Shown here piece by piece: positions 51,135 to 58,807 of a stretch of DNA of 64,000 nucleotides. The notes below the pieces were generated by a model. That model searched no databases and was not told the origin of the DNA. It worked only from the letters and a program-made list of their open reading frames with translations. How positions within the stretch are numbered: the stretch's first letter is position 1; each line of letters opens with the position of its first letter. This stretch comes from an uncultured Collinsella sp. (GTDB lineage Bacteria; Actinomycetota; Coriobacteriia; Coriobacteriales; Coriobacteriaceae), in NCBI GenBank assembly GCA_959599915.1, contig CAUGJE010000001.1, positions 124,001 to 188,000 on the forward strand, given 5' to 3'. The position numbers and the translations under genes were made by a program.

Positions 51135-51277
51135 GAGCGTGGATTATCGGAAGAACGAGCGTGGAAAATCTCCCGCTTAGTGAATGAGCGTGGATAATCT
51201 GCCACTTTGGATTCGATGGCACGGCAAAGTGGGAGATTATCCACGCTCGATTTCAAACGGAAGAAAATCCACGCTCG
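51135..51277. repeat. GTGGATAATCTCCC palindromic element, copy 2
   Basis: GAGCGTGGA(T/A)(T/A)ATC occurs at 51135, 51157 and 51186, and inverted at 51225-51248 and 51263-51277. The central pair (51186-51209 with 51225-51248) is a 24-bp inverted repeat with one mismatch. The last unit, GAAAATCCACGCTCG, is identical to the last unit of the element at 30352-30442. Confidence 0.75.
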
Positions 51278-51481
51278 AATCTGCCGCGGAAACCCGATCT
51301 CGACCTATATATAGGTGCAAATAAGCCGTTATCGAAGTTCGATCCTGAAGGTGTACTCCACTACACAAAAGTGTTACCTTGGGAAACGTCACCTCTGTAT
51401 CCAAAACCACCGACCTTCATATCTAAACTCAACAAAACCGCAGGTCACGGCTATATAGATACGCCCGGAACCGTGTATCTA

Positions 51482-51521
51482 GAGGTTTTCGTTGACAGCC
51501 CCCAAGGTTGCATCGTATTAT
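51482..51521 (+). promoter_or_regulatory. Promoter of the tRNA-Tyr/Thr/Met cluster
   Basis: TTGACA (51492-51497), an 18-bp spacer and TATTAT (51516-51521). The sequence around the -35 (GAGGTTTTCGTTGACAGC) recurs almost exactly in front of rpmG. Confidence 0.7.
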
Positions 51522-51583
51522 CTTTTTCGTTCGCGGGGGCGGCGGTCCAAAAGACCAAAGAACCTGCGGATACTTGAACGATT

Positions 51584-51665
51584 GGGAGTTTGCCCGAGTG
51601 GTTAATGGGGACGGGCTGTAAACCCGTTGGCTCTGCCTACATAGGTTCGAATCCTATAGCTCCCA
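51584..51665 (+). tRNA. tRNA-Tyr (GUA)
   Basis: A class II tRNA with acceptor GGGAGTT/AGCTCCC, anticodon arm ACGGGCTGTAAACCCGT (anticodon GTA), a long variable arm and T-arm ATAGGTTCGAATCCTAT. The CCA is not encoded (CCC follows). Confidence 0.93.
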
Positions 51666-51675
51666 CCCGTCAAGT

Positions 51676-51751
51676 GCCTGTATAGCTCAGTCGGTAGAGC
51701 ACTTCGTTGGTAACGAAGAGGTCACCAGTTCAAGTCTGGTTGCAGGCTCCA
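51676..51751 (+). tRNA. tRNA-Thr (GGU)
   Basis: Acceptor GCCTGTA/TGCAGGC, anticodon arm CTTCGTTGGTAACGAAG (anticodon GGT), T-arm CCAGTTCAAGTCTGG, CCA encoded. It lies 10 bp after tRNA-Tyr. Confidence 0.95.
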
Positions 51752-51754
51752 TCC

Positions 51755-51831
51755 GGCGGTGTAGCTCAGTTGGTTAGAGCACACGGTTCATACCCGTGGC
51801 GTCACTGGTTCGAATCCAGTCACCGCTACCA
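51755..51831 (+). tRNA. tRNA-Met (CAU)
   Basis: Acceptor GGCGGTG/CACCGCT (with one G-U pair), D-arm GCTCAGTTGGTTAGAGC, anticodon arm CACGGTTCATACCCGTG (anticodon CAT), T-arm CTGGTTCGAATCCAG, CCA encoded. The paired acceptor argues for an elongator tRNA. Confidence 0.93.
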
Positions 51832-51927
51832 TAGGTAACACGGTGGCTTCTCAATAGTATGTTGAGAGGCCACTATGGTATAAAGGCAAAGTCCCGTCCG
51901 GGGACGACCTGTTAAGAGGAGGGCTTT

Positions 51928-53118
51928 ATGGCCAAAGAGAAGTTTGAGCGCACTAAGCCGCATGTTAACATCGGCACCATTGGTCACGTCGACCACGGCA
52001 AGACCACGCTGACCGCTGCCATCACCAAGGTTCTCTCCGAGACCGAGGGCTGCAAGGCTGACTTCACTGCGTTCGAGAACATCGACAAGGCTCCCGAGGA
52101 GCGCGAGCGCGGCATTACGATCTCCGTCTCCCACGTTGAGTACGAGACTGCTGCCCGTCACTACGCTCACGTTGACTGCCCGGGCCACGCTGACTACGTC
52201 AAGAACATGATTTCCGGTGCTGCTCAGATGGACGGCGCTATCCTGGTCATCGCCGCTACCGACGGCCCCATGGCTCAGACCCGCGAGCACATCCTGCTCG
52301 CCCGTCAGGTCGGCGTTCCCTACATCGTCGTCTTCCTGAACAAGTGCGACATGGTCGACGATGACGAGCTCATCGACCTCGTCGAGATGGAGACCCGTGA
52401 GCTCCTCTCCGAGTACGATTTCCCCGGCGACGACATCCCCGTCATCCGTGGTTCTGCTCTGGGTGCTCTCGAGGGCGACGCCAAGTGGATGGACGCCATT
52501 CGCGAGCTCATGAACGCTGTCGACGAGTACATCCCGACGCCTGCTCGTAACAACGACCTCCCGTTCCTGATGGCCGTTGAGGACGTTATGACCATCTCCG
52601 GCCGTGGTACCGTTGCTACCGGTCGTGTCGAGCGCGGTGAGCTCAAGCTCAACGAGCCCGTCGAGATCGTCGGCATCAAGGATACCCAGAACACCGTCGT
52701 TACCGGTATCGAGATGTTCCGTAAGTCCATGGACTTCTGCGAGGCTGGCGACAACGTCGGTCTGCTGCTCCGCGGCATCAAGCGCGAGGACATCGAGCGC
52801 GGCCAGGTTCTCTGCAAGCCCGGTTCGGTTACCCCGCACACCAAGTTCACCGGCGAGATCTACGTTCTGACCAAGGAGGAGGGCGGCCGTCACACCCCGT
52901 TCTTCGATGGTTATCGTCCTCAGTTCTACTTCCGTACCACCGACGTTACCGGTACGGTCAAGCTCCCCGAGGGCACCGAGATGGCTATGCCTGGTGACCA
53001 CATCACCATCGAGGGCGACCTCATCCACCCGATCGCCATGGAGGAGGGCCTGCGCTTCGCTATCCGCGAGGGTGGCCACACCGTCGGTTCGGGCATCGTC
53101 TCCACGATCATTGAGTAA
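51928..53118 (+). CDS. tuf: Elongation factor Tu
   Basis: A 396-residue GTPase that delivers aminoacyl-tRNA to the ribosome. All GTPase motifs are present: GHVDHGKTTLT near residue 19, the switch I RGITIS, DCPGHADY, NKCDMVDD, and SALGALEGD in the G5 region. Length is normal. It follows the tRNA-Tyr/Thr/Met cluster by 97 bp and may be read from the same promoter. No fusA or rpsL lies next to it, so this is not the usual str operon. Confidence 0.98.
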   Translation: MAKEKFERTKPHVNIGTIGHVDHGKTTLTAAITKVLSETEGCKADFTAFENIDKAPEERERGITISVSHVEYETAARHYAHVDCPGHADYVKNMISGAAQMDGAILVIAATDGPMAQTREHILLARQVGVPYIVVFLNKCDMVDDDELIDLVEMETRELLSEYDFPGDDIPVIRGSALGALEGDAKWMDAIRELMNAVDEYIPTPARNNDLPFLMAVEDVMTISGRGTVATGRVERGELKLNEPVEIVGIKDTQNTVVTGIEMFRKSMDFCEAGDNVGLLLRGIKREDIERGQVLCKPGSVTPHTKFTGEIYVLTKEEGGRHTPFFDGYRPQFYFRTTDVTGTVKLPEGTEMAMPGDHITIEGDLIHPIAMEEGLRFAIREGGHTVGSGIVSTIIE

Positions 53119-53145
53119 ATTAGCTCTTTGATATAGCTGACTTAG

Positions 53146-53180
53146 AGAACCCGGCACTTATATGGGTGCCGGGTTCTTTT
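53146..53180 (+). terminator. Terminator of tuf
   Basis: AGAACCCGGCAC...GTGCCGGGTTCT followed by TTTCT. Confidence 0.88.
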
Positions 53181-53311
53181 CTGCAATGGATATTGAGCCG
53201 TTGCTGGTGTCGAGAGGATCGATAATGGTCCTGGTCGCACCGTCGATTAGCTCTCGTTGGCTTCATTGATGTGTTCCAAATATGAATGGATCCACCGAGA
53301 ACCAATTGATT

Positions 53312-53350
53312 CGAGGTTTTCATTGACAGCACTTATATAGAGCTGATAAA
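53312..53350 (+). promoter_or_regulatory. Promoter of the rpmG-tRNA-Trp-secE-nusG unit
   Basis: TTGACA (53323-53328), a 16-bp spacer and GATAAA (53345-53350). The -35 context, GAGGTTTTCATTGACAGC, matches that of the tRNA-Tyr promoter at 17 of 18 positions. Confidence 0.65.
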
Positions 53351-53397
53351 GTACCAACTCGTGCCCGTACGGGGCGGAAATGAAAGGTTCAGGATAC

Positions 53398-53547
53398 ATG
53401 CGTACTCTAGTTACTCTTGCGTGCACTGAGTGCAAGCGCCGCAACTATACGACCACCAAGAACAAGTCGACCATGCCTGATCGTATGGAGATCAAGAAGT
53501 ATTGCCCCTGGTGCCGTCACCACACGCTGCACAAAGAGACTCGCTAG
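53398..53547 (+). CDS. rpmG: 50S ribosomal protein L33
   Basis: A 49-residue ribosomal protein. It begins MRTLVTLACTECKRRNYTTT and ends HHTLHKETR. It keeps both zinc pairs (C9-x2-C12 and C36-x2-C39), the zinc-binding form of L33. It is immediately upstream of tRNA-Trp and secE, the classical Gram-positive order rpmG-secE-nusG-rplK-rplA. Confidence 0.95.
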   Translation: MRTLVTLACTECKRRNYTTTKNKSTMPDRMEIKKYCPWCRHHTLHKETR

Positions 53548-53560
53548 TCTCTAGTCACAT

Positions 53561-53636
53561 ACGCCAGTAGTTCAATTGGTAGAGCATCGGTCTCCAAAAC
53601 CGAGTGTTGAGGGTTCGAGTCCTTCCTGGCGTGCCA
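53561..53636 (+). tRNA. tRNA-Trp (CCA)
   Basis: Acceptor ACGCCAG/CTGGCGT, anticodon arm TCGGTCTCCAAAACCGA (anticodon CCA), T-arm GAGGGTTCGAGTCCTTC, CCA encoded. It sits between rpmG and secE. Confidence 0.95.
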
Positions 53637-53651
53637 GTCATTATTCCGTAA

Positions 53652-53680
53652 GCTCCCAATTGGGGGCTTACGGTTTACTC
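53652..53680 (+). terminator. Hairpin between tRNA-Trp and secE
   Basis: CCGTAAGC...GCTTACGG stem with a short TTT tail; perhaps a processing or partial termination site. Confidence 0.45.
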
Positions 53681-53712
53681 ATGTATAAGCGCATTGCGCG
53701 GAGGTAACCCAA

Positions 53713-54051
53713 ATGGCCAACAAGAAGAACAAGAAGAAGGCCCAGCAGCCGGCGCCAGCCAACAACGCTGCCGCCAACTCCAAGGTTGAGGCCAAGAAGG
53801 CCGTTGCCAAGAAGAACGAGAAGGCTGCGAAGTCCAAGAAGAACGAGAAGCCTGGTTTCTTCGCCCGCACCAAGAAGTATTTCGCCTCGGTCAAGTCCGA
53901 GATGAAGCGTGTCACGTGGCCCGATAAGAAGGAGCTCGTGAACTACTCGGTCGTCGTTTGCGCTTCTCTGATCGTCGTCGGCGTCGTCATCGCTCTGCTC
54001 GATGCTGGCTTTGGCGAGGCTCTTGCTCTGTTCTCTGGATTGAGGGGCTAA
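53713..54051 (+). CDS. secE: Preprotein translocase subunit SecE
   Basis: A 112-residue subunit that clamps the SecY channel. The first ~55 residues are very rich in Lys, Asn and Ala. The family core begins at FARTKKYFASVKSEMKRVTWPDKKEL, with the conserved VTWP, then one membrane helix (YSVVVCASLIVVGVVIALLD, residues ~78-97). The Gram-positive form has a single helix, as here. nusG starts three bases after its stop. Confidence 0.93.
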   Translation: MANKKNKKKAQQPAPANNAAANSKVEAKKAVAKKNEKAAKSKKNEKPGFFARTKKYFASVKSEMKRVTWPDKKELVNYSVVVCASLIVVGVVIALLDAGFGEALALFSGLRG

Positions 54052-54054
54052 ACC

Positions 54055-54591
54055 ATGTCTAAGCGTTGGTACGTCGTTCACACTTACTCTGGATACGAGA
54101 ACCGTGTTAAGTCCGATCTCGAGCATCGCATCGAGACTATGGGCATGCAGGACCGTATCTTTGATATCGAGATTCCTATGGAGCGCGTCACCGAGATTAA
54201 AGAGGGTGGCAAGCGTGAGACCAAGGATTCCAAGATCTTCCCGGGTTATGTCCTGGTCCGCATGGAGATGGATGACGATGCTTGGACGTGCGTTCGTAAC
54301 ACGCCTGGCGTCACCGGTTTCCTGGGCGGCAACGGCAAGCCCGCTCCGCTTTCCCGCGACGAGTACAACAAGATGACTCGTCGTCCCGGTAAGGGCGATT
54401 CGCCCAAGCGCACCTCGGTTGATATTGAGGTCGGCACGTCCGTCCGCGTCACCGATGGCCCGCTTACCGACTTTGATGGCAAGGTCTCCGAGGTTAACAC
54501 CGAGGCTGGCAAGCTCAAGGTCACGCTGATGATCTTTGGCCGCGAGACGCCGGTCGAGCTCGACTTTAACCAGGTCGCTGTCATCGCTTAA
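54055..54591 (+). CDS. nusG: Transcription termination/antitermination factor NusG
   Basis: A 178-residue factor that binds RNA polymerase and links it to Rho or the ribosome. The N-terminal NGN domain starts SKRWYVVHTYSGYENRV and contains PGYVLVRMEMDDDAW and GVTGFLGG. The C-terminal KOW domain is GTSVRVTDGPLTDFDGKV. Length is normal. It is in the secE-nusG-rplK-rplA run. Confidence 0.97.
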   Translation: MSKRWYVVHTYSGYENRVKSDLEHRIETMGMQDRIFDIEIPMERVTEIKEGGKRETKDSKIFPGYVLVRMEMDDDAWTCVRNTPGVTGFLGGNGKPAPLSRDEYNKMTRRPGKGDSPKRTSVDIEVGTSVRVTDGPLTDFDGKVSEVNTEAGKLKVTLMIFGRETPVELDFNQVAVIA

Positions 54592-54711
54592 GTTTTCGTC
54601 CGTTCGCGCGAGCGTGCTTCTTCTGTGACTGCTCATCTCAGGAGTGCTTCTAACACGTGCGTGCTTACGATATAGCAAGTACTTCACACTCGTGATTCGA
54701 AAGGAATGACC

Positions 54712-55140
54712 ATGGCTGAGAAGAAGGTTGCCAACGTCATTAAGCTCCAAATTCCTGCTGGTGCAGCTAACCCCGCTCCTCCCGTCGGCCCCGCCCTGGG
54801 CGCTGCTGGCGTGAACATCATGCAGTTCTGCCAGGCCTTTAACGCCGAGACGCAGGACAAGAAGGGCGACATCATCCCCGTTGAGATCTCTGTCTACGAG
54901 GATAAGTCCTTCTCCTTCATCACCAAGACCCCGCCGGCGGCTCACCTCATCAAGAAGGAGCTGAACCTCAAGTCTGGTTCCGCTAAGCCCCAGGCCGACA
55001 AGGTCGGTCAGCTCTCCCAGGAGCAGCTCACCAAGATCGCCGAGATCAAGATGCCGGACCTCAATGCCAACGACATTGATGCCGCCAAGAAGATCATCGC
55101 CGGTACCGCCCGCTCCATGGGCGTCACCATCGCTGAGTAG
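54712..55140 (+). CDS. rplK: 50S ribosomal protein L11
   Basis: A 142-residue protein of the ribosome stalk base, which binds 23S rRNA near the GTPase centre. VIKLQIPAGAANPAPPVGPALGAAG(V) at the N-terminus and the C-terminal KIKMPDLNANDIDAAKK... GTARSMGV pattern are diagnostic (fragments quoted). The start is the ATG at 54712 with AAAGGA upstream. rplA follows after 117 bp. Confidence 0.96.
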   Translation: MAEKKVANVIKLQIPAGAANPAPPVGPALGAAGVNIMQFCQAFNAETQDKKGDIIPVEISVYEDKSFSFITKTPPAAHLIKKELNLKSGSAKPQADKVGQLSQEQLTKIAEIKMPDLNANDIDAAKKIIAGTARSMGVTIAE

Positions 55141-55257
55141 CGATTTCTTTAGGTAATGACGGGTGCTCCGACCGGGGCGCCCGTTATATGTGTGCAATAG
55201 GGCACACGATACGATGTGGGAGGGCTCACGCCCGTTTAACCACAGGAGGTAATGCAC

Positions 55258-55965
55258 ATGGCTAAGCATGGTAAGAGCTATAACGCCGCTGCCGAGAAGA
55301 TCGACCGCGCCACGCTCTACACCCCCCTTCAGGCTGCCAAGCTCATCAAGGAGCTCGACACCGCCAAGTTCGACGAGACCGTCGAGGCCCACTTCCGTCT
55401 GGGCATCGATACTCGTAAGGCTGACCAGAACATCCGTGGTTCCATCTCTCTGCCCCACGGCACCGGCAAGACCGTTCGTGTTGCCGTCTTCGCCGAGGGC
55501 GAGAAGGCCCGCGAGGCCGAGGCTGCCGGCGCCGACATCATCGGTTCCGACGAGCTCGTCGCCCAGATCCAGAAGGGCGAGATCAACTTCGACGCCGCTA
55601 TCGCTACGCCGAACATGATGGCCAAGGTTGGCCGCATCGGTAAGATCCTTGGTCCCCGTGGCCTCATGCCGAACCCCAAGCTCGGCACCGTGACCATGGA
55701 CGTCGCCAAGATGGTCTCCGAGCTCAAGGCCGGCCGCGTTGAGTATCGCGCCGACCGTTACGGCATCTGCCACGTGCCCCTGGGCAAGAAGTCCTTCTCT
55801 GAGCAGCAGCTCGTCGAGAACTACGCTGCCCTGTACACCGAGATCCTGCGCGTCAAGCCCTCTTCTGCTAAGGGCAAGTACGTCAAGTCCATCTCCGTGT
55901 CTTCCACCATGGGCCCTGGCGTCAAGGTCGATCCCGCTATCCAGCGCGACTTCCTGGCTGAGTAA
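55258..55965 (+). CDS. rplA: 50S ribosomal protein L1
   Basis: A 235-residue protein of the L1 stalk and, in many bacteria, a translational repressor of its own mRNA. The sequence KILGPRGLMPNPKLGTVT near residue 125 is the L1 signature. KTNFDETVEAHFRLGID-type sequence lies near 35. The ATG at 55258 has a consensus AGGAGGT. A terminator follows at once, so rplJ and rplL are not in this operon. Confidence 0.97.
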   Translation: MAKHGKSYNAAAEKIDRATLYTPLQAAKLIKELDTAKFDETVEAHFRLGIDTRKADQNIRGSISLPHGTGKTVRVAVFAEGEKAREAEAAGADIIGSDELVAQIQKGEINFDAAIATPNMMAKVGRIGKILGPRGLMPNPKLGTVTMDVAKMVSELKAGRVEYRADRYGICHVPLGKKSFSEQQLVENYAALYTEILRVKPSSAKGKYVKSISVSSTMGPGVKVDPAIQRDFLAE

Positions 55966-56005
55966 CTAACAGTTACTGCCTGAGCAAAGCAAGCATTGCT
56001 AAAGA

Positions 56006-56039
56006 GACCCGGTTCTGCCTCGTGCAGGACCGGGTTTTT
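56006..56039 (+). terminator. Terminator of rplA
   Basis: ACCCGGTTCTGC...GCAGGACCGGGT followed by TTTT. Confidence 0.88.
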
Positions 56040-56054
56040 GCCATCTCGGGCCAA

Positions 56055-56091
56055 AACCACCGCAAAGGTGCCTGTCCCCTTTGTGGTGGTT
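56055..56091 (-). terminator. Dispersed GGGAC hairpin overlapping a stop codon
   Basis: AACCACCGCAAAGG/CCTTTGTGGTGGTT with loop TGCCTGTCC. The stem includes the first bases of the phosphoesterase stop codon (56090-56092). Confidence 0.75.
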
Positions 56092-56800
56092 ACCAGGGGG
56101 TTCTGGCGGTTGAGGACTCGATGGCCTCGTGGCGCTTGAGCTCGCGGCGCATGGTTTGCGAGTTGAGCCAGGCTGCCTGCCAGCCACGGATGGGGTAGCG
56201 CGCTTCGTCCAGCTCAAACTGCGTATAGCCGCAGACGTTGACAATCTTCGTTCCGCATGGGTGTTGGCGCTCGCGTTGAAAGTTGGGGCCGTAGCTTTGG
56301 TGCACATGCCCGTGCACCATGTAGTCGGGATTCCAGGACTCGAGCGCTGTGTTAAAGCATTCGAATCCTCGATGCGGTAGATCATCCAGATCGCCCATGC
56401 CGGCAGCGGGCGCATGGGTGAGCAAGATATCGCAGCCGCCGATCATCCTCACTTTGTGTGATAGCTTGCGCACACGCTTGGCCATCTCGCGCTCGGTGTA
56501 CATGTTGGCACCGTCTCGATAGCGCATGGAGCCGCCAAGACCCGCAATGCGGACGCCGCGATACACGTACACGGTGTCTTCGACACAGATGCAGCCACCC
56601 GGTGCATGACGTGCGTAGCGGTCATCGTGGTTGCCGCGCACGTAGATGAGCGGTTTGTTGATGACTGTGACCAAAAACTCAAGATAGTCCGGGTCCAGAT
56701 CTCCTGCGGATAAAATCAAATCGATACCCTCAAAGCGCTCCTTGCGAAAGCACTCCCATAGGCATCGTTCTTCGGTATCGGCTATGGCAAGGATTTTCAT
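56090..56800 (-). CDS. Calcineurin-like metallophosphoesterase
   Basis: A 236-residue two-metal phosphoesterase. Blocks are LAIADTEE at residue ~4, LILSAGDLD near 28, VRGNHDDRYA near 55, LLTHAPAAG near 128 and VHGHVH near 163. The first motif, normally DxH, reads D-T-E here, so one metal ligand may differ. The substrate is unknown. It overlaps the upstream BMP-fusion gene by four bases, so the two are co-translated and probably work together. Confidence 0.85.
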   Translation of the reverse strand: MKILAIADTEERCLWECFRKERFEGIDLILSAGDLDPDYLEFLVTVINKPLIYVRGNHDDRYARHAPGGCICVEDTVYVYRGVRIAGLGGSMRYRDGANMYTEREMAKRVRKLSHKVRMIGGCDILLTHAPAAGMGDLDDLPHRGFECFNTALESWNPDYMVHGHVHQSYGPNFQRERQHPCGTKIVNVCGYTQFELDEARYPIRGWQAAWLNSQTMRRELKRHEAIESSTARTPW

Positions 56801-58713
56801 AGGGCGCGGACCTTCGGCTCATCGTCGAGTTGCGGAATAGTGCCCACTACGTTGTCGGCCAGCCAGTCCATCTCGACAATCTGCGTGCTCGGCAGTGGGG
56901 GAAAGCCTTCGATCTGCACCACGCCGTTCTGACTGTGGAGCTCACCGCCAAACGGATTGATGGAGCCCTCGACGATGCCATTGCGGAGGAGCTGAACAAG
57001 CTTGCGCGTCTGATAGGGCAGGCCCGGCGCGTAGCGAATGTCGATAATGCCTGAGCTCATGCCGTACCAGTAGTTGACGGCGCGAACCTGGCTGTCGTCA
57101 CTGGTCTCATCCCAGGTGCCATGCAGTAGGCTTCGCACGATAAGCTCGTAGTATCGGCCCCAGTTCCATACCGGCATGGCGATGCCGACGACCTTGCCAT
57201 CGACCAGGCGGTGAAGTCCGTAGGCCGTAGGGTCTTCGAGCGACTTTGACATGTCGGCGCCGGTCATGACGCTCACACCTTCGCGGCACATGGCATCGGC
57301 AAGGCCTCCGGCGGGCACATCGCCCCAGGTCAGGATAATTTGCGCACGGGGGTCGAGCAGCGAGGCGCCAATCGCAAAGGCGTTGATCTCGCTAAGCGCG
57401 CCCGACGCAAAGACCGAGGCGTGGTAGCCAATGCGATGGTTGTCCGCCATGCTGGCCGCAAGGGCGCCCAAGAGAAATTTGGCCTCGTACATCTTTCCAA
57501 AATACGAGCGTACGCTTTGGTGGGGAAGGCCGATAGAGCAGTTGAGGAACCGAACCTGGGGATACTCAACGGCAGCCCTGAGCGTGTATTCCATCAGGCG
57601 GTGCGAGGTCGAGAAGATGACGTTAGCTCCATGTTTGACAGCCGTTTCCACGGCGGCGTAGAACACGTCCGGATCGTGACAGTCCTCGAACGCCTCGGTG
57701 AGCACGATACCGCCAAAGTGCTCATCGAGATACTGACGCCCTTGGTCGTGCAGGCTGTCCCAGCTCGACGTTGCACAGGGGAACTCATGGATAAAGGCGA
57801 TGCGCAGGGGATTGGCCGCCGAATAGACGGTCTTGCCCATAAAGAAGTTGAGCACGCCGGAGGTGGACTTGGCGGGCGACTCCTCCTCATCGACGCTCGG
57901 CGCTTCGACAAGATCGACCTTGTCCTCGTCATTTTTGCCGGCAATGACCAGCTCGCGCCAAATCTTGCACAGGCGGTTTACGACGATATCCGTCGGCGTA
58001 TCCAGCAGGCGGTCCTGGTTGTATACATTGAGGTAGACGAGCATGGCGTCGGCGGGCGTAATGTCCAGGTGATCGCCGCCCGCGCGATGGTAGGCGCGCT
58101 TAAAGAGTAGGAAGGTGTGGCGCAGGTAGTCGACCTTTTTCTGTGGCCACTTTTCGACAAGGTCCTGGCCGAGCATCTTGGCGAGCGTTTCGTAGCTTCC
58201 TTCGCGCGAGAACTCGATCTCGTATAGGGGGCAGACGCCCCAAAACGCGCAGAACTCGCCGTACAGGCGACTTTCGACGGAATCCCATTTTCCGGGGTAG
58301 AGGCGGGTGACCTTGGCCGAAACCGTCGGGGCGTCCAGGAATTTGAGGACGCTGACGCGCTTGTTGCCCTCCTGGACGTAGAACCGATGCATGAACTCGG
58401 TGACGATGATGGGGTCGCGATAGCCCTCGGTTACTTGGATGTCGTAGAGGTTGGACCACTTGCGGGCGAACTCGGTGTTAAACGGCAGCAGCGGCATAAA
58501 GTTACACGAAAAGGCAGACTGACGGCCTTTGGTGACCGTGCCGACGACCATTTCGAGTGGAATGTCCCTTAGGCCGACGCTCTCTCGCTGACCTAAGGGG
58601 AGCTGGGCAACGAGGCTATCGAGGTCCGTAAGGTACGGGTGCTCGCTTTGGCTGATGGCGCGACGACGTCCCTGCTCGCCGCGCTTGCGTGCTTGACGAT
58701 AGGCCTCTTCCAT
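56797..58713 (-). CDS. Cytoplasmic fusion of a ParB-like domain and a BMP/PnrA-type binding domain
   Basis: A 638-residue protein with no signal peptide. Residues ~40-135 look like a ParB-like region (LRDIPLEMVVGTV, then EFMHRFYVQEGNKRVSVLKF, similar to the ParB DGERR block). From about 300, IAFIHEFPCATSSWDSLHDQ starts a basic-membrane-protein (BMP/PnrA) ligand-binding fold, with NVIFSTSHRLM, NCSIGLP and FLLGALAASMADNHRIGYHAS. BMP proteins normally bind nucleosides outside the cell; in Bacillus Med this domain is regulatory. This may be a nucleoside-sensing regulator (inference). Confidence 0.7.
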   Translation of the reverse strand: MEEAYRQARKRGEQGRRRAISQSEHPYLTDLDSLVAQLPLGQRESVGLRDIPLEMVVGTVTKGRQSAFSCNFMPLLPFNTEFARKWSNLYDIQVTEGYRDPIIVTEFMHRFYVQEGNKRVSVLKFLDAPTVSAKVTRLYPGKWDSVESRLYGEFCAFWGVCPLYEIEFSREGSYETLAKMLGQDLVEKWPQKKVDYLRHTFLLFKRAYHRAGGDHLDITPADAMLVYLNVYNQDRLLDTPTDIVVNRLCKIWRELVIAGKNDEDKVDLVEAPSVDEEESPAKSTSGVLNFFMGKTVYSAANPLRIAFIHEFPCATSSWDSLHDQGRQYLDEHFGGIVLTEAFEDCHDPDVFYAAVETAVKHGANVIFSTSHRLMEYTLRAAVEYPQVRFLNCSIGLPHQSVRSYFGKMYEAKFLLGALAASMADNHRIGYHASVFASGALSEINAFAIGASLLDPRAQIILTWGDVPAGGLADAMCREGVSVMTGADMSKSLEDPTAYGLHRLVDGKVVGIAMPVWNWGRYYELIVRSLLHGTWDETSDDSQVRAVNYWYGMSSGIIDIRYAPGLPYQTRKLVQLLRNGIVEGSINPFGGELHSQNGVVQIEGFPPLPSTQIVEMDWLADNVVGTIPQLDDEPKVRAL

Positions 58714-58768
58714 AGTTCTGCTCCCTTAGTCGTTTAAACAACTATATAAACCATGGTACCACGATGCG

Positions 58769-58807
58769 AAACCACCACAAAGGTGCCTGTCCCCTTTGTG
58801 GTGGTTT
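58769..58807 (-). terminator. Dispersed GGGAC hairpin at the mscS-like stop
   Basis: AAACCACCACAAAGG/CCTTTGTGGTGGTTT, loop TGCCTGTCC. It reaches the first base of the stop codon (58807-58809) and resembles the hairpin at 56055-56091, differing by one base. Confidence 0.75.

Noticed and set aside
50967..51277. Repeat arrays as a CRISPR locus
   Set aside because: Units alternate in orientation, are short and irregularly spaced, and there are no cas genes.
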